A stretch of DNA of 64,000 nt from Candidatus Poribacteria bacterium (GCA_026706025.1 JAPOZO010000020.1:62001-126000); one strand, 5' to 3'. Counted from the stretch's first letter, positions 1 through 9,066 are shown. The notes: generated by a model from the sequence alone, not told the origin. Program-made: numbers and translations.

Positions 1-589
1 CGGTTTTCTCCGAGGCATTTTTATAGTATTCGGCGGCTTGTTTGTAAGATATGTAAGCGTCATTCAACTCACCAGTAGCTTCAAAGAACATACCAGAAAG
101 GTGTGCAAGGAACCCTGTTCCGAAGAAATCGTATTTCTCGTCTTCACCCTTGAAATAGTTGATGAGTGCCGTAGCGCGGCGACACTCTACCAATGCATCA
201 TCCTGTTGATTTAGGTAGAAGTAGTTGAGCGCGCGATAGTAGTGACTCAAAAGCCGTTCATACTGCGTAGCAGAATATGGACGTAATTTGTCGGAGGTGA
301 CCAGTGAACCCAACTCTTTTGAAACGCTTTTGGTATAGCGATCTTCCGCGATATCCTCGGCTGTGCCAAGTGCCTTACTGCTCTCCGCAAAGTTGTTAGC
401 ATAATGGGCGACCAGCCCCAGTTCAAATTGGTACGGGATATCCGGTTCTTTCGGTGCTTTTTTTTGAAGATAGATGTAGGCATCTTCTGGCTTGCCTGTT
501 TCCAAAGGTTCTATGACTTCTTGAAACTTATAGCCAGCACAGCCTATCATCAAACAGGTAATAAGCAGAAAGGGGAGTGTTTTGATCAT
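1..589 (-). CDS. COG3014-like TPR lipoprotein, partial (3' end off window)
   Basis: A minus-strand reading frame stays open from an ATG at 587-589 to the window edge, about 196 codons. The start has a GGAG four bases upstream. The N-terminus is a signal peptide with a lipobox ending in Gly16-Cys17, so it is a predicted lipoprotein. The body is helical and TPR-like, with tetratricopeptide-style spacing around YYRALNYFYLNQQDDALVECRRA. It lies directly downstream of the LpoB-like gene on the same strand; COG3014-type lipoproteins and LpoB are neighbours in other bacteria, which supports the call. Function is unknown, probably envelope-associated. The C-terminus is not visible. Confidence 0.7.
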   Translation of the reverse strand, partial: MIKTLPFLLITCLMIGCAGYKFQEVIEPLETGKPEDAYIYLQKKAPKEPDIPYQFELGLVAHYANNFAESSKALGTAEDIAEDRYTKSVSKELGSLVTSDKLRPYSATQYERLLSHYYRALNYFYLNQQDDALVECRRATALINYFKGEDEKYDFFGTGFLAHLSGMFFEATGELNDAYISYKQAAEYYKNASEKT

Positions 590-617
590 CGGTCTCCGTG
601 GATTTTAAAGAGCGTCG

Positions 618-640
618 TGGGCAGGCACGGGACCTGCCCA
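618..640. repeat. Intergenic hairpin between the two lipoprotein genes
   Basis: TGGGCAGG at 618-625 pairs with CCTGCCCA at 633-640 across a 7-base loop, an 8-bp perfect stem. There is no T-run on either side, so it could be a small palindromic repeat or an RNA-processing structure and not a classical terminator. Confidence 0.5.
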
Positions 641-699
641 AACAAATAGGATCAACAAATCAGGCGTAGGGGCCGCCAAACAGAAGTGTCGCGAACGTC

Positions 700-1332
700 C
701 TACATTTTAAACTTGCTTCGTCCAATAAACTTTTTAATCTTTTCCTGACCGATCCAGATCTTCTCGTTGGTCTCAATATTTGTCAAGGTGAGATCTGTCT
801 GATAGAAGACGACCTGATCGCCGCCCTCGCGGTCCTCAATGGTGTTAATTTCACCTGTCATCATGTAATCGGCACCGAGTTCGCGCCCCATCCGTTTAAC
901 GGTTTCGAGTGCAGCGAATTCTCCTTGGTCGGCGCGTTCTTCGCGAATCTCGCTACGTTCACTCGAACTTGATACAGTGCGGACCTTCCCCGAATTAATG
1001 AAGGCACGCTCAATATCGGTTATAAATGTAGCGACAGGGATATGTTCCATGCTTTTATTGCGAATGCCGCCCACAATCACAACCGGTTTCCCACCGGTAT
1101 TTATACCGTGATCGTTTATCCATGGATGATTCAAGCAATCGCCAATAATTTTATTAGCAACCATGCGAGAATCTGTGTCATTCCAACGTCCGGACAAGTC
1201 TATTGTGGTGTCGGCAGCAACACGGGTAACTTGTTTAGAGGAACTACAACCGCTAAAAACTATTATTCCGATGAGGAAGGCACAAATTGTAAGCCTATAA
1301 ACGATAGACTTGACTGTCAAAATTTTATCCAT
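700..1332 (-). CDS. lpoB: LpoB-like penicillin-binding-protein activator lipoprotein
   Basis: This 210-residue protein begins with a signal peptide and lipobox FSGC (Cys29). The mature part opens with the DLSGRWNDTDSR segment and continues with the mixed alpha/beta fold typical of the LpoB/PBP-activator family (DIERAFINSGKVRTV, GADYMMTGEINTIED, VFYQTDLTLTNIETNEKIW). In Enterobacteria LpoB is an outer-membrane lipoprotein that stimulates PBP1B. Here the homology is to the wider family, so the PBP partner is not known. AGGAG lies upstream of the ATG. The COG3014-like gene follows on the same strand, 110 bp away, likely one transcript. Confidence 0.8.
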   Translation of the reverse strand: MDKILTVKSIVYRLTICAFLIGIIVFSGCSSSKQVTRVAADTTIDLSGRWNDTDSRMVANKIIGDCLNHPWINDHGINTGGKPVVIVGGIRNKSMEHIPVATFITDIERAFINSGKVRTVSSSSERSEIREERADQGEFAALETVKRMGRELGADYMMTGEINTIEDREGGDQVVFYQTDLTLTNIETNEKIWIGQEKIKKFIGRSKFKM

Positions 1333-1354
1333 TAGAAATACTCCTTTTTTAATA

Positions 1355-1498
1355 GTTTTCAGTTGTCAGTTATCAGTTTTCAGTTAAGAGGCCTCTTTTA
1401 ACTGACAACTCTCATTGCGAGGCAAACTGACAATTGACAACTATTCCTCTGACAACTGAAAGGTTTTTCGCAGAAAAACCGAACTGACAACCGACAAC
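1355..1498. repeat. CAGTTNTCAGTT-type interspersed inverted repeat, copy 1
   Basis: The left half repeats TCAGTT(G/A)TCAGTT several times and the right half carries the complement (AACTGACAACT and variants), so the whole gap can fold into a long imperfect hairpin. A second element with the same building blocks fills 48938-49080. It looks like a non-coding dispersed repeat; no transposase or terminal target duplication is visible. Confidence 0.65.
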
Positions 1499-1503
1499 CC
1501 TCG

Positions 1504-3291
1504 TTAGAAATCCAAGTCGGCTTCCTGAACGATTTTGTCGACGAAGGTATCAAGTGCCATCGCGCCGATGTCGCCTTCATCTCGGCTTCGGACGCTAACC
1601 GTGCGACTCTCCTCCTCACGTCCACCGATAATTAACATATACGGCACACGTTGCAAACGGGCTTGACGGATCTTCGCGCCGATCTTATCATCGCTGTTAT
1701 CCAACGTAACGCGACACCCCTTTTGCAGCAGGAGTTGCTCGACCTCTCTACCGTAGTCAACGAAACGTTGGCTAATCGTCATCACAACGCATTGCACCGG
1801 AGAGAGCCATGTCGGGAAGGCACCCGCATAATGCTCAATGAGCATCGCAATGAACCGTTCAAAACTCCCACAAATCGCACGGTGGATAACCACAGGACGC
1901 TTTTCAGACCCGTCGGATGCGACATAGATCAGATCAAACCGTTCAGGGAGTTGGAAATCGAGTTGCACGGTGGCACACTGCACATCTCTGTTCAGTGAAT
2001 CCCGAACTTGAAAATCGAGTTTCGGACCGTAGAACGCCGCTTCACCGGGATCGACGGTATACTCAACCTGATTGTTCTTCAACACATCTTCAAGTATCAC
2101 CTCCGCGCGATTCCAAACGTCCACGTCCCCCATAAACTTCTCCGGATTACGTGTACTCAAATCGCATCGGAAGGGCAAATCGAAAGTACCATAAATCCTT
2201 TGGAAAAGCCCAAGGATACGTTCATATTCATCGGCGATCTGGTCTTCGGTGACGAAGTTGTGAGCGTCATCCTGACACATTTGGCGGACGCGCGATAAGC
2301 CAGTCAGCGTGCCTGTGGCTTCGTTGCGATGCAGCACACCTTGGTCGTGCAGGCGATAGGGCAGATCACGGTAGCTATGGCGCGCACTTTTATAAATGAG
2401 CATGTGCGCCGGACAGTTCATCGGTTTGAGTGCACTGACCGAATCGCCATCTTCGCTTTCAACGACAAACATATCGTCTTTATAGTGTTCCCAATGTCCA
2501 GAGGTTTCCCAGAGGCTGCTGTCATAGATGAGCGGTGTCCGGACCTCCTGATACCCTTCGCTGAGATAGAGTTTTCGCACCTTTTCAGACAAGAGATTAT
2601 AGATAAGTGCGCCTTTCGGAAGCCAAAATGCACTCCCCGGCGACTCTGGGTGCATCTGAAATATTTCAAGCTCGCGTCCGAGTTTACGGTGGTCGCGTTT
2701 GGCGGCTTCCTCGCGTTGTGTCAAATATGCCTGAAGGTCGGCTTTGGTCTCCCATGCGGTGCCGTAAATGCGTTGCAACTGCTCGCGATTGCTATCACCG
2801 CGCCAATAGGCTCCAGAAACGCGGAGCAGTTTGAAATATCGGCATTCGCTCGTTTTTTCAACGTGCGGTCCTTTGCATAAATCTGTGAAATCACCGTTGT
2901 GATAGATAGAGACACCTTCGTCAGCGACACCCTCATCGCTCGCGCTAACTTCCCGATCAGAGATGCCATCGATTAATTCGAGTTTGAATTTCTGGTCTCG
3001 TTCACCGAACCATGTACGGGCAGTATCATAGGTCCAGGTCTCCTGTTCAAAAGGCACATTGGCTTTAATCATCGCCTTCATGTGCTTTTCGATTTCTGGG
3101 AAATCTTCGGGTGTAATCGGACGCGGCACCTCCATATCGTAATAGAACTCGTTTTCAATCGGCGGTCCGATTGCGAGTTTTACAGTCTGTTCGCCATCTG
3201 GAAATAGTTGTTGTACGGCATACGCCATAATGTGCGCGGTCGAATGACGTAAGCGTTGTAAGTAATCTTCAGGTTGATTGGGTTCACGCAT
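1504..3291 (-). CDS. thrS: Threonine--tRNA ligase lacking the TGS domain
   Basis: This class II synthetase charges tRNA-Thr. It has 595 residues, shorter than the roughly 640 of E. coli ThrRS, because it begins directly in the editing domain (RHSTAHIMA, the HxxxH site near residues 16-20, and later DLCKGPHVE with the conserved Cys and His). The catalytic core shows motif 2 (LHRNEATGTLTGLSRVRQM) and the zinc ligands: Cys in NCPAHM, His in DDAHNF, His in VIHRAICGSFERF. The C-terminal anticodon-binding domain is complete. No in-frame upstream extension could supply a TGS domain before the intergenic gap, so absence of TGS looks real. Upstream SD is weak. Confidence 0.97.
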   Translation of the reverse strand: MREPNQPEDYLQRLRHSTAHIMAYAVQQLFPDGEQTVKLAIGPPIENEFYYDMEVPRPITPEDFPEIEKHMKAMIKANVPFEQETWTYDTARTWFGERDQKFKLELIDGISDREVSASDEGVADEGVSIYHNGDFTDLCKGPHVEKTSECRYFKLLRVSGAYWRGDSNREQLQRIYGTAWETKADLQAYLTQREEAAKRDHRKLGRELEIFQMHPESPGSAFWLPKGALIYNLLSEKVRKLYLSEGYQEVRTPLIYDSSLWETSGHWEHYKDDMFVVESEDGDSVSALKPMNCPAHMLIYKSARHSYRDLPYRLHDQGVLHRNEATGTLTGLSRVRQMCQDDAHNFVTEDQIADEYERILGLFQRIYGTFDLPFRCDLSTRNPEKFMGDVDVWNRAEVILEDVLKNNQVEYTVDPGEAAFYGPKLDFQVRDSLNRDVQCATVQLDFQLPERFDLIYVASDGSEKRPVVIHRAICGSFERFIAMLIEHYAGAFPTWLSPVQCVVMTISQRFVDYGREVEQLLLQKGCRVTLDNSDDKIGAKIRQARLQRVPYMLIIGGREEESRTVSVRSRDEGDIGAMALDTFVDKIVQEADLDF

Positions 3292-3496
3292 TGCGGTTTA
3301 CTCTCTATATGTCCATTCGTGTAGGTTTCAAAATTGGTCTTAATAGACTTAACGTCTCTTTTTCTGCATCGTTTACGAAATAATTTTACATGATATAGGT
3401 GGGAAATGCCAATTAAAAAATCCGTAAGATTAAAACCGCTGCGTTTCCGGTGGATTTATTGGAGTGATGGTAAACCCTACTATGTAAAGGACGCTG

Positions 3497-4663
3497 TTAT
3501 TCCAAATCACATAGTACGCCAGCGTAGTTTCCACTAACGGCTATACTCATCGGGTGGGATGTTCCGAGTGTTGTGACAGCTAAAAAACGATCCGTGTGAC
3601 TTTCAACAAGGTCAATAATAGAGAAGAAACCCTTTGCATTTAAGGCATAAAGCCGATCCCCTGAAATTTGAAAATCTGTAAGAGCACCCACTTTATCCTC
3701 AGCGGATATCTTATGGCTCCATTGGTCTTGAGCGACCAAAAGCACGTTTCCTGCGTCAGCGGCATAAACATCTGTACGTTTTCCAAGATTGACCGTGTAG
3801 AGATACGCGAGACAGTTTCCCGTCACGTCGTAGTGCTCAAGCATACCGCCACGCCGCACGTAGTTTGATCTTGGCCAGACAATCGTAATATCCGGATTTG
3901 CGCCGCTGTAATTAGCAAATACCAGATAGTCCTTTGAAAATCGGATCTTCCCATATCTACCACCACATAACTCCAGGAAGTTGCCATTTTGATACGCAAG
4001 TAGTACTTGCCAAGACTTGGCTCTCTGAATCGGTTTTACTGTGGAACCTTTAGGTATAAGCCCTAAAAACCAGAATTGCGGCAATGCAACGGCATCAACG
4101 AATTGGGGGTTCTCTCCTGCTAAATCAAAGATGTGCAGATGGTCGTCGGTATCCATAACATATAGGTAAGATTCATGAACGTCAAAATCTTTGATTTTAT
4201 TTCTATGATTTAAGCGTACAGTAGATTGGAATGCTGGACGCGTCGGATTTGAGACATCGACGACATAAATCCTATAACGACTCTCCACATAAACCTGATG
4301 TCCAGATACGCGTGCCTTGCCAATATCATCGGAGAACGCGAGAGATGTCATATAGTCTGGATGCTGGGGGTCAGAAAGTTCAATGATGTGCAGGTGCTGT
4401 GCTGTCGTAACATAAGCGTACTTCCCTGAAAAGACGACATTGTTGTTTGGACTGACGCGAAAGGGTAGTTGAATGGAACCCGCGCGTGTCGGATTTTCCA
4501 CATCTGTAGTGTCTACTACAATAAAAATGCTTTCTTGTGGTTTCGCAGGTGTAACGGGTTTTTGCCGCTGCTCAAGAACACGCAAACTGCAACCCATATT
4601 AATAACGGTAATTAGCAGGACTATAACAATAGCAATGGTTGATTTGGCAAAAATTGTTCGCAC
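3497..4663 (-). CDS. LVIVD-repeat beta-propeller lipoprotein
   Basis: This 388-residue protein starts at GTG (4661-4663) behind a strong GAGGAGG. It has a signal peptide with lipobox INMGC (Cys25). The body is made of repeats of about 40 residues with the pattern ...VYVESRYRIYVVDVSNPTRPAF, YLYVMDTDDHLHIFDLAGENP, the LVIVD repeat of predicted beta-propellers. It is probably a surface lipoprotein binding a protein or glycan; no catalytic residues are recognisable. It stands alone between thrS and the tRNA cluster. Confidence 0.75.
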   Translation of the reverse strand: MRTIFAKSTIAIVIVLLITVINMGCSLRVLEQRQKPVTPAKPQESIFIVVDTTDVENPTRAGSIQLPFRVSPNNNVVFSGKYAYVTTAQHLHIIELSDPQHPDYMTSLAFSDDIGKARVSGHQVYVESRYRIYVVDVSNPTRPAFQSTVRLNHRNKIKDFDVHESYLYVMDTDDHLHIFDLAGENPQFVDAVALPQFWFLGLIPKGSTVKPIQRAKSWQVLLAYQNGNFLELCGGRYGKIRFSKDYLVFANYSGANPDITIVWPRSNYVRRGGMLEHYDVTGNCLAYLYTVNLGKRTDVYAADAGNVLLVAQDQWSHKISAEDKVGALTDFQISGDRLYALNAKGFFSIIDLVESHTDRFLAVTTLGTSHPMSIAVSGNYAGVLCDLE

Positions 4664-4884
4664 TGTTTTCCTCCTCTGAATGACCGTAGCAAAGTTCTCT
4701 GAGCTTGACTGTTAGTTGCGAAAGATGCTGCAATTTCTATGCCAAGACCCAATACGCTGAATGTGTTGATAAGTTTGGCATTTCAGGGCTGGAATTGCAC
4801 GAAAAAGGGCAATCAGTTCAAAAAATGCACAAAGCGGTGCAGTTTTAGGAGTTCAGAAGAATTGGGACAAAAATTTTGGAAGGA

Positions 4885-4958
4885 TGGGCGGTACAGGACT
4901 TGAACCTGTGACCTCTTGCATGTCAAGCAAACGCTCTAGCCACCTGAGCTAACCGCCC
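4885..4958 (-). tRNA. tRNA-Val (anticodon GAC)
   Basis: The acceptor stem GGGCGGT/ACCGCCC pairs fully with discriminator A; D stem GCTC/GAGC; anticodon stem TTTGC/GCAAG with loop TTGACAT, giving GAC; T arm ACAGG-TTCAAGT-CCTGT. CCA is not encoded. It is the last of three tRNAs on the minus strand. Confidence 0.96.
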
Positions 4959-4979
4959 GTCTCTGGAGAGAGGTGATGG

Positions 4980-5051
4980 AGGTGGCGGTCGGAATCGAAC
5001 CGACGAGTAAGAGCTTTGCAGGCCCTGGCCTTACCACTTGGCTACGCCACC
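4980..5051 (-). tRNA. tRNA-Cys (anticodon GCA)
   Basis: Acceptor GGTGGCG/CGCCACC with discriminator U, as expected for tRNA-Cys. The anticodon loop CTGCAAA gives GCA. T arm GTCGG-TTCGATT-CCGAC. It lies 21 bp from tRNA-Val and 9 bp from tRNA-Gly, so the three are probably processed from one transcript. Confidence 0.96.
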
Positions 5052-5060
5052 AAAAGATGG

Positions 5061-5132
5061 AGCGGGAGACGAGATTTGAACTCGCGACCTCCACCTTGGC
5101 AAGGTGGAGCTCTACCACTGAGCTACTCCCGC
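5061..5132 (-). tRNA. tRNA-Gly (anticodon GCC)
   Basis: Acceptor GCGGGAG/CTCCCGC with discriminator U, anticodon stem CCACC/GGTGG, loop TTGCCAA giving GCC, and T arm GCGAG-TTCAAAT-CTCGT. It is the first tRNA of the cluster, about 45 nt downstream of the predicted start of transcription. Confidence 0.96.
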
Positions 5133-5184
5133 ATGATTTTGACAATTCGCGCAGAAAAGATGCAGCGACTTCAAAAGCATATAT

Positions 5185-5213
5185 AGTTTAATATATTTGC
5201 TTTTAAATGTCAA
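5185..5213 (-). promoter_or_regulatory. Sigma70-type promoter of the tRNA Gly-Cys-Val cluster
   Basis: Read on the minus strand, TTGACA (5208-5213) is followed after exactly 17 bases by TAAACT (5185-5190). The surrounding 80 bp is AT-rich and the element sits between the argJ stop and tRNA-Gly, so it most likely drives the tRNA cluster independently of argJ. Confidence 0.75.
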
Positions 5214-5277
5214 ATTAATTTTCAATTTAAATAGCAAACTTTGAATCGTTGTTAAATTTTTGATGCTTTGCTGCAAT

Positions 5278-6483
5278 CTATGTACGATAATCGGCGTTGA
5301 TTCGGATGTAATCGTAGGAATAATCACATGTCCACATTGTAACCGTTGCGTCACCGGCACGTAGATCAATCGTAATCCGCACCGGATCCTTGGCGAACAA
5401 GGCAGTGGCTTTGTCCTCATCGTAGCTAGCGTCCATTCCGTTTTTGACGAGTTGATAATCGGCGAGATAGACATCCACCTGATATGGATCAAATTCCGCC
5501 CCTGATTTTCCGATCGCCATCATGATACGTCCCCAATTCGCATCGTTGGCGAAGACAGCGGTTTTAACGAGCGGCGACTCTGCGACAGCACGTGCCGCTT
5601 TCTCAGCGTCATCGCGGTTTTTTGCGCGCTTAACGACCACCTCGACGAGTTTTGTCGCACCTTCGCCGTCGCGGGCGAGCATCTTGACCAGCTCCGTGCA
5701 GACGAACAGAAGTCCGTCACAAAAAGCCTCGTAATCTTCTCCGTCTACTGCAACAATTTCGGTATGGTCCGCGTGTCCAGTCGCCAGAATCAGCACTGTG
5801 TCATTGGTGCTGCGGTCGGTGTCAACGGTCAAAAGGTTATAGGTATCATCTACAACGCGGTTCAGGGCAGTTTGGAGTGTCTCAGCATTGATTTTCGCAT
5901 CCGTTGTCAGATAAGAAAGCATTGTCGCCATATTTGGTGCGATCATACCGGAACCTTTCGCAATGCCACCAATCCTCACAGGAGCACCCTCAATTTCCAC
6001 TTCTATAGCGACAGATTTCGGATGTGTATCCGTCGTCATAATCGCTTCTGCAGCATCACTTCCACCTTCGGGACTAAGCGCGCTTGCAGCGACTCGAATC
6101 CCGTTTTCAATCTTATCCATCGGCAACTGCTGTCCGATAACACCCGTAGAGGATACCAGCACGAGTTCAGCGTCTATACCGAGTTGTTCAGCGGCTGTAG
6201 ATGCCATCCGTCGTGCGTTCGCCATGCCAACCTCACCCGTACAAGCGTTGGCGTTTCCGCTATTGACAATAACGGCTTGCGCTTGACCAGCCTTGAGATG
6301 CTCGCGGCAGACGATGACAGGCGCGGCGGTAACGCTGTTCTTTGTGAAAACTCCGGCAGCTGTCGCTGGCGTATCGGTGACGATGAGTGCCACGTCTTTC
6401 GCTTCCGCGGCTTTTATACCGGCATGAACACCCGCTGCTCGGACACCCGAAACAGCGGTAATCCCGTCTTCTATCTGTTTCAT
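5278..6483 (-). CDS. argJ: Bifunctional glutamate N-acetyltransferase / amino-acid acetyltransferase
   Basis: ArgJ recycles acetyl groups from N-acetylornithine to glutamate and can also make N-acetylglutamate from acetyl-CoA, in arginine biosynthesis. The 401-residue length fits. The self-cleavage region IMTTDTHPK, where the new N-terminal Thr is the nucleophile, is present, as are GSGMIAPNMATML and the DRSTNDTVL segment; the C-terminus ends NADYRT as in the family. AGGAG lies before the ATG and a consensus promoter lies 33 bp upstream. No other arg gene is in the window. Whether it is mono- or bifunctional cannot be read from the sequence. Confidence 0.96.
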   Translation of the reverse strand: MKQIEDGITAVSGVRAAGVHAGIKAAEAKDVALIVTDTPATAAGVFTKNSVTAAPVIVCREHLKAGQAQAVIVNSGNANACTGEVGMANARRMASTAAEQLGIDAELVLVSSTGVIGQQLPMDKIENGIRVAASALSPEGGSDAAEAIMTTDTHPKSVAIEVEIEGAPVRIGGIAKGSGMIAPNMATMLSYLTTDAKINAETLQTALNRVVDDTYNLLTVDTDRSTNDTVLILATGHADHTEIVAVDGEDYEAFCDGLLFVCTELVKMLARDGEGATKLVEVVVKRAKNRDDAEKAARAVAESPLVKTAVFANDANWGRIMMAIGKSGAEFDPYQVDVYLADYQLVKNGMDASYDEDKATALFAKDPVRITIDLRAGDATVTMWTCDYSYDYIRINADYRT

Positions 6484-6515
6484 GAAACGCTCCTTAGCGA
6501 TAAAGTGTGGTGAAA

Positions 6516-6544
6516 ATTATACTACGTCTTGAACGAAATGTCAA
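6516..6544 (-). promoter_or_regulatory. argJ: Consensus sigma70-type promoter of argJ
   Basis: On the minus strand TTGACA (6539-6544) and TATAAT (6516-6521) are separated by 17 bases, a perfect match to the vegetative consensus. It lies in the divergent argJ/aminotransferase spacer. No arginine-operator palindrome is obvious around it. Confidence 0.8.
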
Positions 6545-6620
6545 AAGGTAAAATTAAAAAGCAAATAAAACGGAAATATGCTATACTTATTCACAAATAC
6601 CGCAATAACGAGGGAAAAAA

Positions 6621-7967
6621 ATGCACACCATTTTAGAACGTTATCAAAAAACTTTTGCGAAAGATAGAGAAATGTCGCAGGCTGCAAACCACCTGTTTCC
6701 AGATGGTGTGACGCACGACGGACGCTATATGACCCCTTTTCCGATTTACGTTACCCGTGCCGGTGGATCGAAAAAATCGGGACTTGATGATAAGGAATTC
6801 ATTGACTACTGGGCAGGACACGGGGCGTTGCTCCTCGGACATAATCCGCCAGAAGTTGTGGAAGCGGTAACGACGCAGATGCACCGAGGTACACATTACG
6901 GTGCCTGTCATCCGTTGGAACTGGAATGGGGTTCGCTCGTAACGCAGCTGGTCCCGTCAGCGGAGCGCGTCCGGTTTGTCAGTTCCGGTACGGAGGCGAC
7001 ACTGATGGCGATCCGCCTCGCTCGCACTTATACAGGGAAAAATAAAGTGCTGAAATTCACCGGACATTTTCACGGTTGGCATGACAGTCTCATCTTAGGC
7101 GCGTATCCGCCTTTCGATATGAGCGTTCCAGGCATTCCACAAGACGTGAAAGGGACAACGCTATTATCTCCACCGAACGATATTGATGCTGTCGAAACCT
7201 TATTGAAAACAGACAAAGACATCGCCTGTGTGATCCTTGAACCGACGGGTGCCTCTTTCGGCATTGTCCCGACGAATGGGACGTTTTTGAAGCAGCTACG
7301 TGAGTTGACAGAAGCGTACGGTGTTTTATTGATTTTCGACGAGGTTATCACAGGGTTCCGGGTCGCACCCGGCGGTGCGCAAGCGCATTACAACGTTACA
7401 CCGGATATGACAACCCTCGCAAAAATTTTGGCAGGTGGACTCCCTGGCGGCGCGCTCGTCGGCAAAACCGAGATTCTCGAACTCATTTCAATGAAATCGG
7501 AAAGCGACGGCTTGAAGATGCCGCACCCTGGCACTTTTAACGCGAATCCGCTCTCTGCTGCCGCGGGGATCGCTATGCTCAATATCGTCAAGACAGGTGA
7601 ACCGCATAAGCAGGCACATCGGACGGCAGACCGACTTCGCACGGAATTGAACAGCATTATTGACGATTACAAACTCGACTGGGTGGTTTACGGCGAATTT
7701 TCGGGGATTAGACTGCTCATCGGGCACGGTGAAAAAGATGTCCGTGCCTCCGATTTCGATCCATACACATGGGATTATCGGAAACTAAAAGGCAATAGCG
7801 ATCCGGATATGCAGGAGCGTCTCCGGTGCGGTCTGTTGCTGAACGGTATTGATCTTGCCAGCAACGGTGGGATGACAACAGCAGCGCACACGGAAGAAGA
7901 TATTACGAAAACGGTCGCAGCATTTGCGCAGACGCTTGAATGGCTGAAGGCAGAGAACGCGCTTTAA
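6621..7967 (+). CDS. Class III aminotransferase, glutamate-1-semialdehyde aminomutase-like
   Basis: This 448-residue PLP enzyme resembles HemL: AANHLFPDGVTHDGRYMTPFPIYVTRA at the N-terminus, VSSGTEATLMAIRLAR (phosphate-binding region), HFHGWHDS, LIFDEVITGFRVAPGGAQ (PLP-ring Asp), and the Schiff-base Lys in TLAKILAGGLPGGALVG. It differs from true HemL in its start and in a longer C-terminal half (YGEFSGIRLLIG). HemL-like paralogues with other amino-ketone substrates are common, and no other tetrapyrrole gene is near, so I leave the substrate open. GAGGG precedes the ATG; a TATACT -10-like box is at 6582-6587 without a good -35. Confidence 0.85.
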   Translation: MHTILERYQKTFAKDREMSQAANHLFPDGVTHDGRYMTPFPIYVTRAGGSKKSGLDDKEFIDYWAGHGALLLGHNPPEVVEAVTTQMHRGTHYGACHPLELEWGSLVTQLVPSAERVRFVSSGTEATLMAIRLARTYTGKNKVLKFTGHFHGWHDSLILGAYPPFDMSVPGIPQDVKGTTLLSPPNDIDAVETLLKTDKDIACVILEPTGASFGIVPTNGTFLKQLRELTEAYGVLLIFDEVITGFRVAPGGAQAHYNVTPDMTTLAKILAGGLPGGALVGKTEILELISMKSESDGLKMPHPGTFNANPLSAAAGIAMLNIVKTGEPHKQAHRTADRLRTELNSIIDDYKLDWVVYGEFSGIRLLIGHGEKDVRASDFDPYTWDYRKLKGNSDPDMQERLRCGLLLNGIDLASNGGMTTAAHTEEDITKTVAAFAQTLEWLKAENAL

Positions 7968-7988
7968 AAATTTACCCCGGATCCGGTA

Positions 7989-8009
7989 GGTGCGGTTTCT
8001 AACCGCACC
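7989..8009. repeat. Perfect 9-bp hairpin after the aminotransferase gene
   Basis: GGTGCGGTT and AACCGCACC form a 9-bp stem with a TCT loop, 22 bp after the stop codon. A run of T and A follows 25 bp later and not directly, so it may be a palindromic intergenic repeat that acts as a weak terminator or mRNA 3' end. Confidence 0.6.
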
Positions 8010-8082
8010 GGGGACTGTTAGGGGATTGCTCAATTATTTTTTATTTTTATCAAGCACGCTACGGAAAAGACAAGGAGCATGA

Positions 8083-9066
8083 ATGAAGACGATTACGTAT
8101 CGCGACGCGCTCAAGGAAGCGTTGGCAGAGGAGATGGAACGCGACGACGCGGTCTTTCTGATGGGCGAGGACATCGCCGAATACGGCGGTGCCTATAAAG
8201 TGACGGACGGATTGTTCAAAGACTTCGGGAAGGATCGCATCCGAAACACGCCGATCTCCGAAGCCGCTATTATCGGCACTGCACTCGGCGCAGCGGTTAC
8301 AGGGATGCGTCCGGTTGCCGAACTGATGTACATTGATTTCACTGCGGTCGGGATGGACCAGATCGTGAACCAGGTCGCGAAGATTCGTTATATGGTCGGC
8401 GGACAGTTAGATGTACCCCTCGTGATTCGGACGCAGGGCGGTGCGGGTCGATCCTCTGCAGCACAGCACGCACAGAGCCTTGAAGCCTGGTTCGTGCATA
8501 TCCCAGGGCTGCTGGTCGTGATGCCCTCTACACCCTACGACGCAAAAGGGTTACTGAAAACAGCCATCCGAGACGACAACCCGATCATGTTCATTGAGCA
8601 CAAACTCCTCTACACAGAAGAGGGGGAGATTCCTGAGGAAGAGTACACGATTCCGTTGGGCGTAGCGGATGTCAAACGCGAAGGTGAGGACATCACGATT
8701 CTCGCAACATCACGGATGGTCCTGAACGCGCTTATTGCTGCAGATACACTCGCTGACGAAGGTATCTCTGCCGAAATTATTGATCCGCGAACGCTGATGC
8801 CACTTGATAAAGACAGCATCCTTGACTCTGTCCGGAAAACGAATCGGCTGCTCATTGCACACGAAGCGGTTGGTCGGGCAGGGTTCGGTGCGGAGATCGC
8901 AGCACTTGTGGTCCGTGAGGCGTTTGATTACCTTGATGCACCGATTGAGCGGGTCGCAGCGATGCCGGTGCCTGTTCCTTTCGCACCCGTGATGGAGAAT
9001 TTCGTTATTCCGAACGCGGAGCAGATCACTGATGCAGCACGGAAGCTCGTCCGTTATGAAATATAG
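8083..9066 (+). CDS. 2-oxoacid dehydrogenase E1 component, beta subunit
   Basis: This 327-residue protein has the full transketolase-like beta subunit layout: YRDALKEALAEEMERDDAVFLMGEDIAEYGGAYKVT at the N-terminus, the PISEAAIIGTALGAAVTGMRPVAELMY segment, RTQGGAGRSSAAQHAQSLEAWFVHIPGL, and the C-terminal domain with DPRTLMPLD and EAVGRAGFGAEIAA. With an alpha subunit it forms the thiamine-diphosphate E1 of pyruvate, acetoin or branched-chain 2-oxoacid dehydrogenase. The alpha, E2 and E3 genes are not adjacent, so the substrate is open. GGAG at 8074-8077 favours the ATG at 8083 over the out-of-frame ATG at 8079. A small abandoned gene start follows at 9090. Confidence 0.93.
   Translation: MKTITYRDALKEALAEEMERDDAVFLMGEDIAEYGGAYKVTDGLFKDFGKDRIRNTPISEAAIIGTALGAAVTGMRPVAELMYIDFTAVGMDQIVNQVAKIRYMVGGQLDVPLVIRTQGGAGRSSAAQHAQSLEAWFVHIPGLLVVMPSTPYDAKGLLKTAIRDDNPIMFIEHKLLYTEEGEIPEEEYTIPLGVADVKREGEDITILATSRMVLNALIAADTLADEGISAEIIDPRTLMPLDKDSILDSVRKTNRLLIAHEAVGRAGFGAEIAALVVREAFDYLDAPIERVAAMPVPVPFAPVMENFVIPNAEQITDAARKLVRYEI

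Noticed and set aside
1651-2880. Plus-strand ORFs across thrS (up to 183 aa)
   Set aside because: They are antisense shadows of a clearly conserved gene with codon periodicity on the minus strand.
3406-3537. 43-codon plus-strand frame after thrS (MPIKKSVRLKPLRF...)
   Set aside because: It lacks a Shine-Dalgarno, overlaps the end of the LVIVD gene, and resembles nothing I know.
5764-6513. 249-aa plus-strand ORF over argJ
   Set aside because: It is fully antisense to argJ, composition is atypical, and there is no Shine-Dalgarno.
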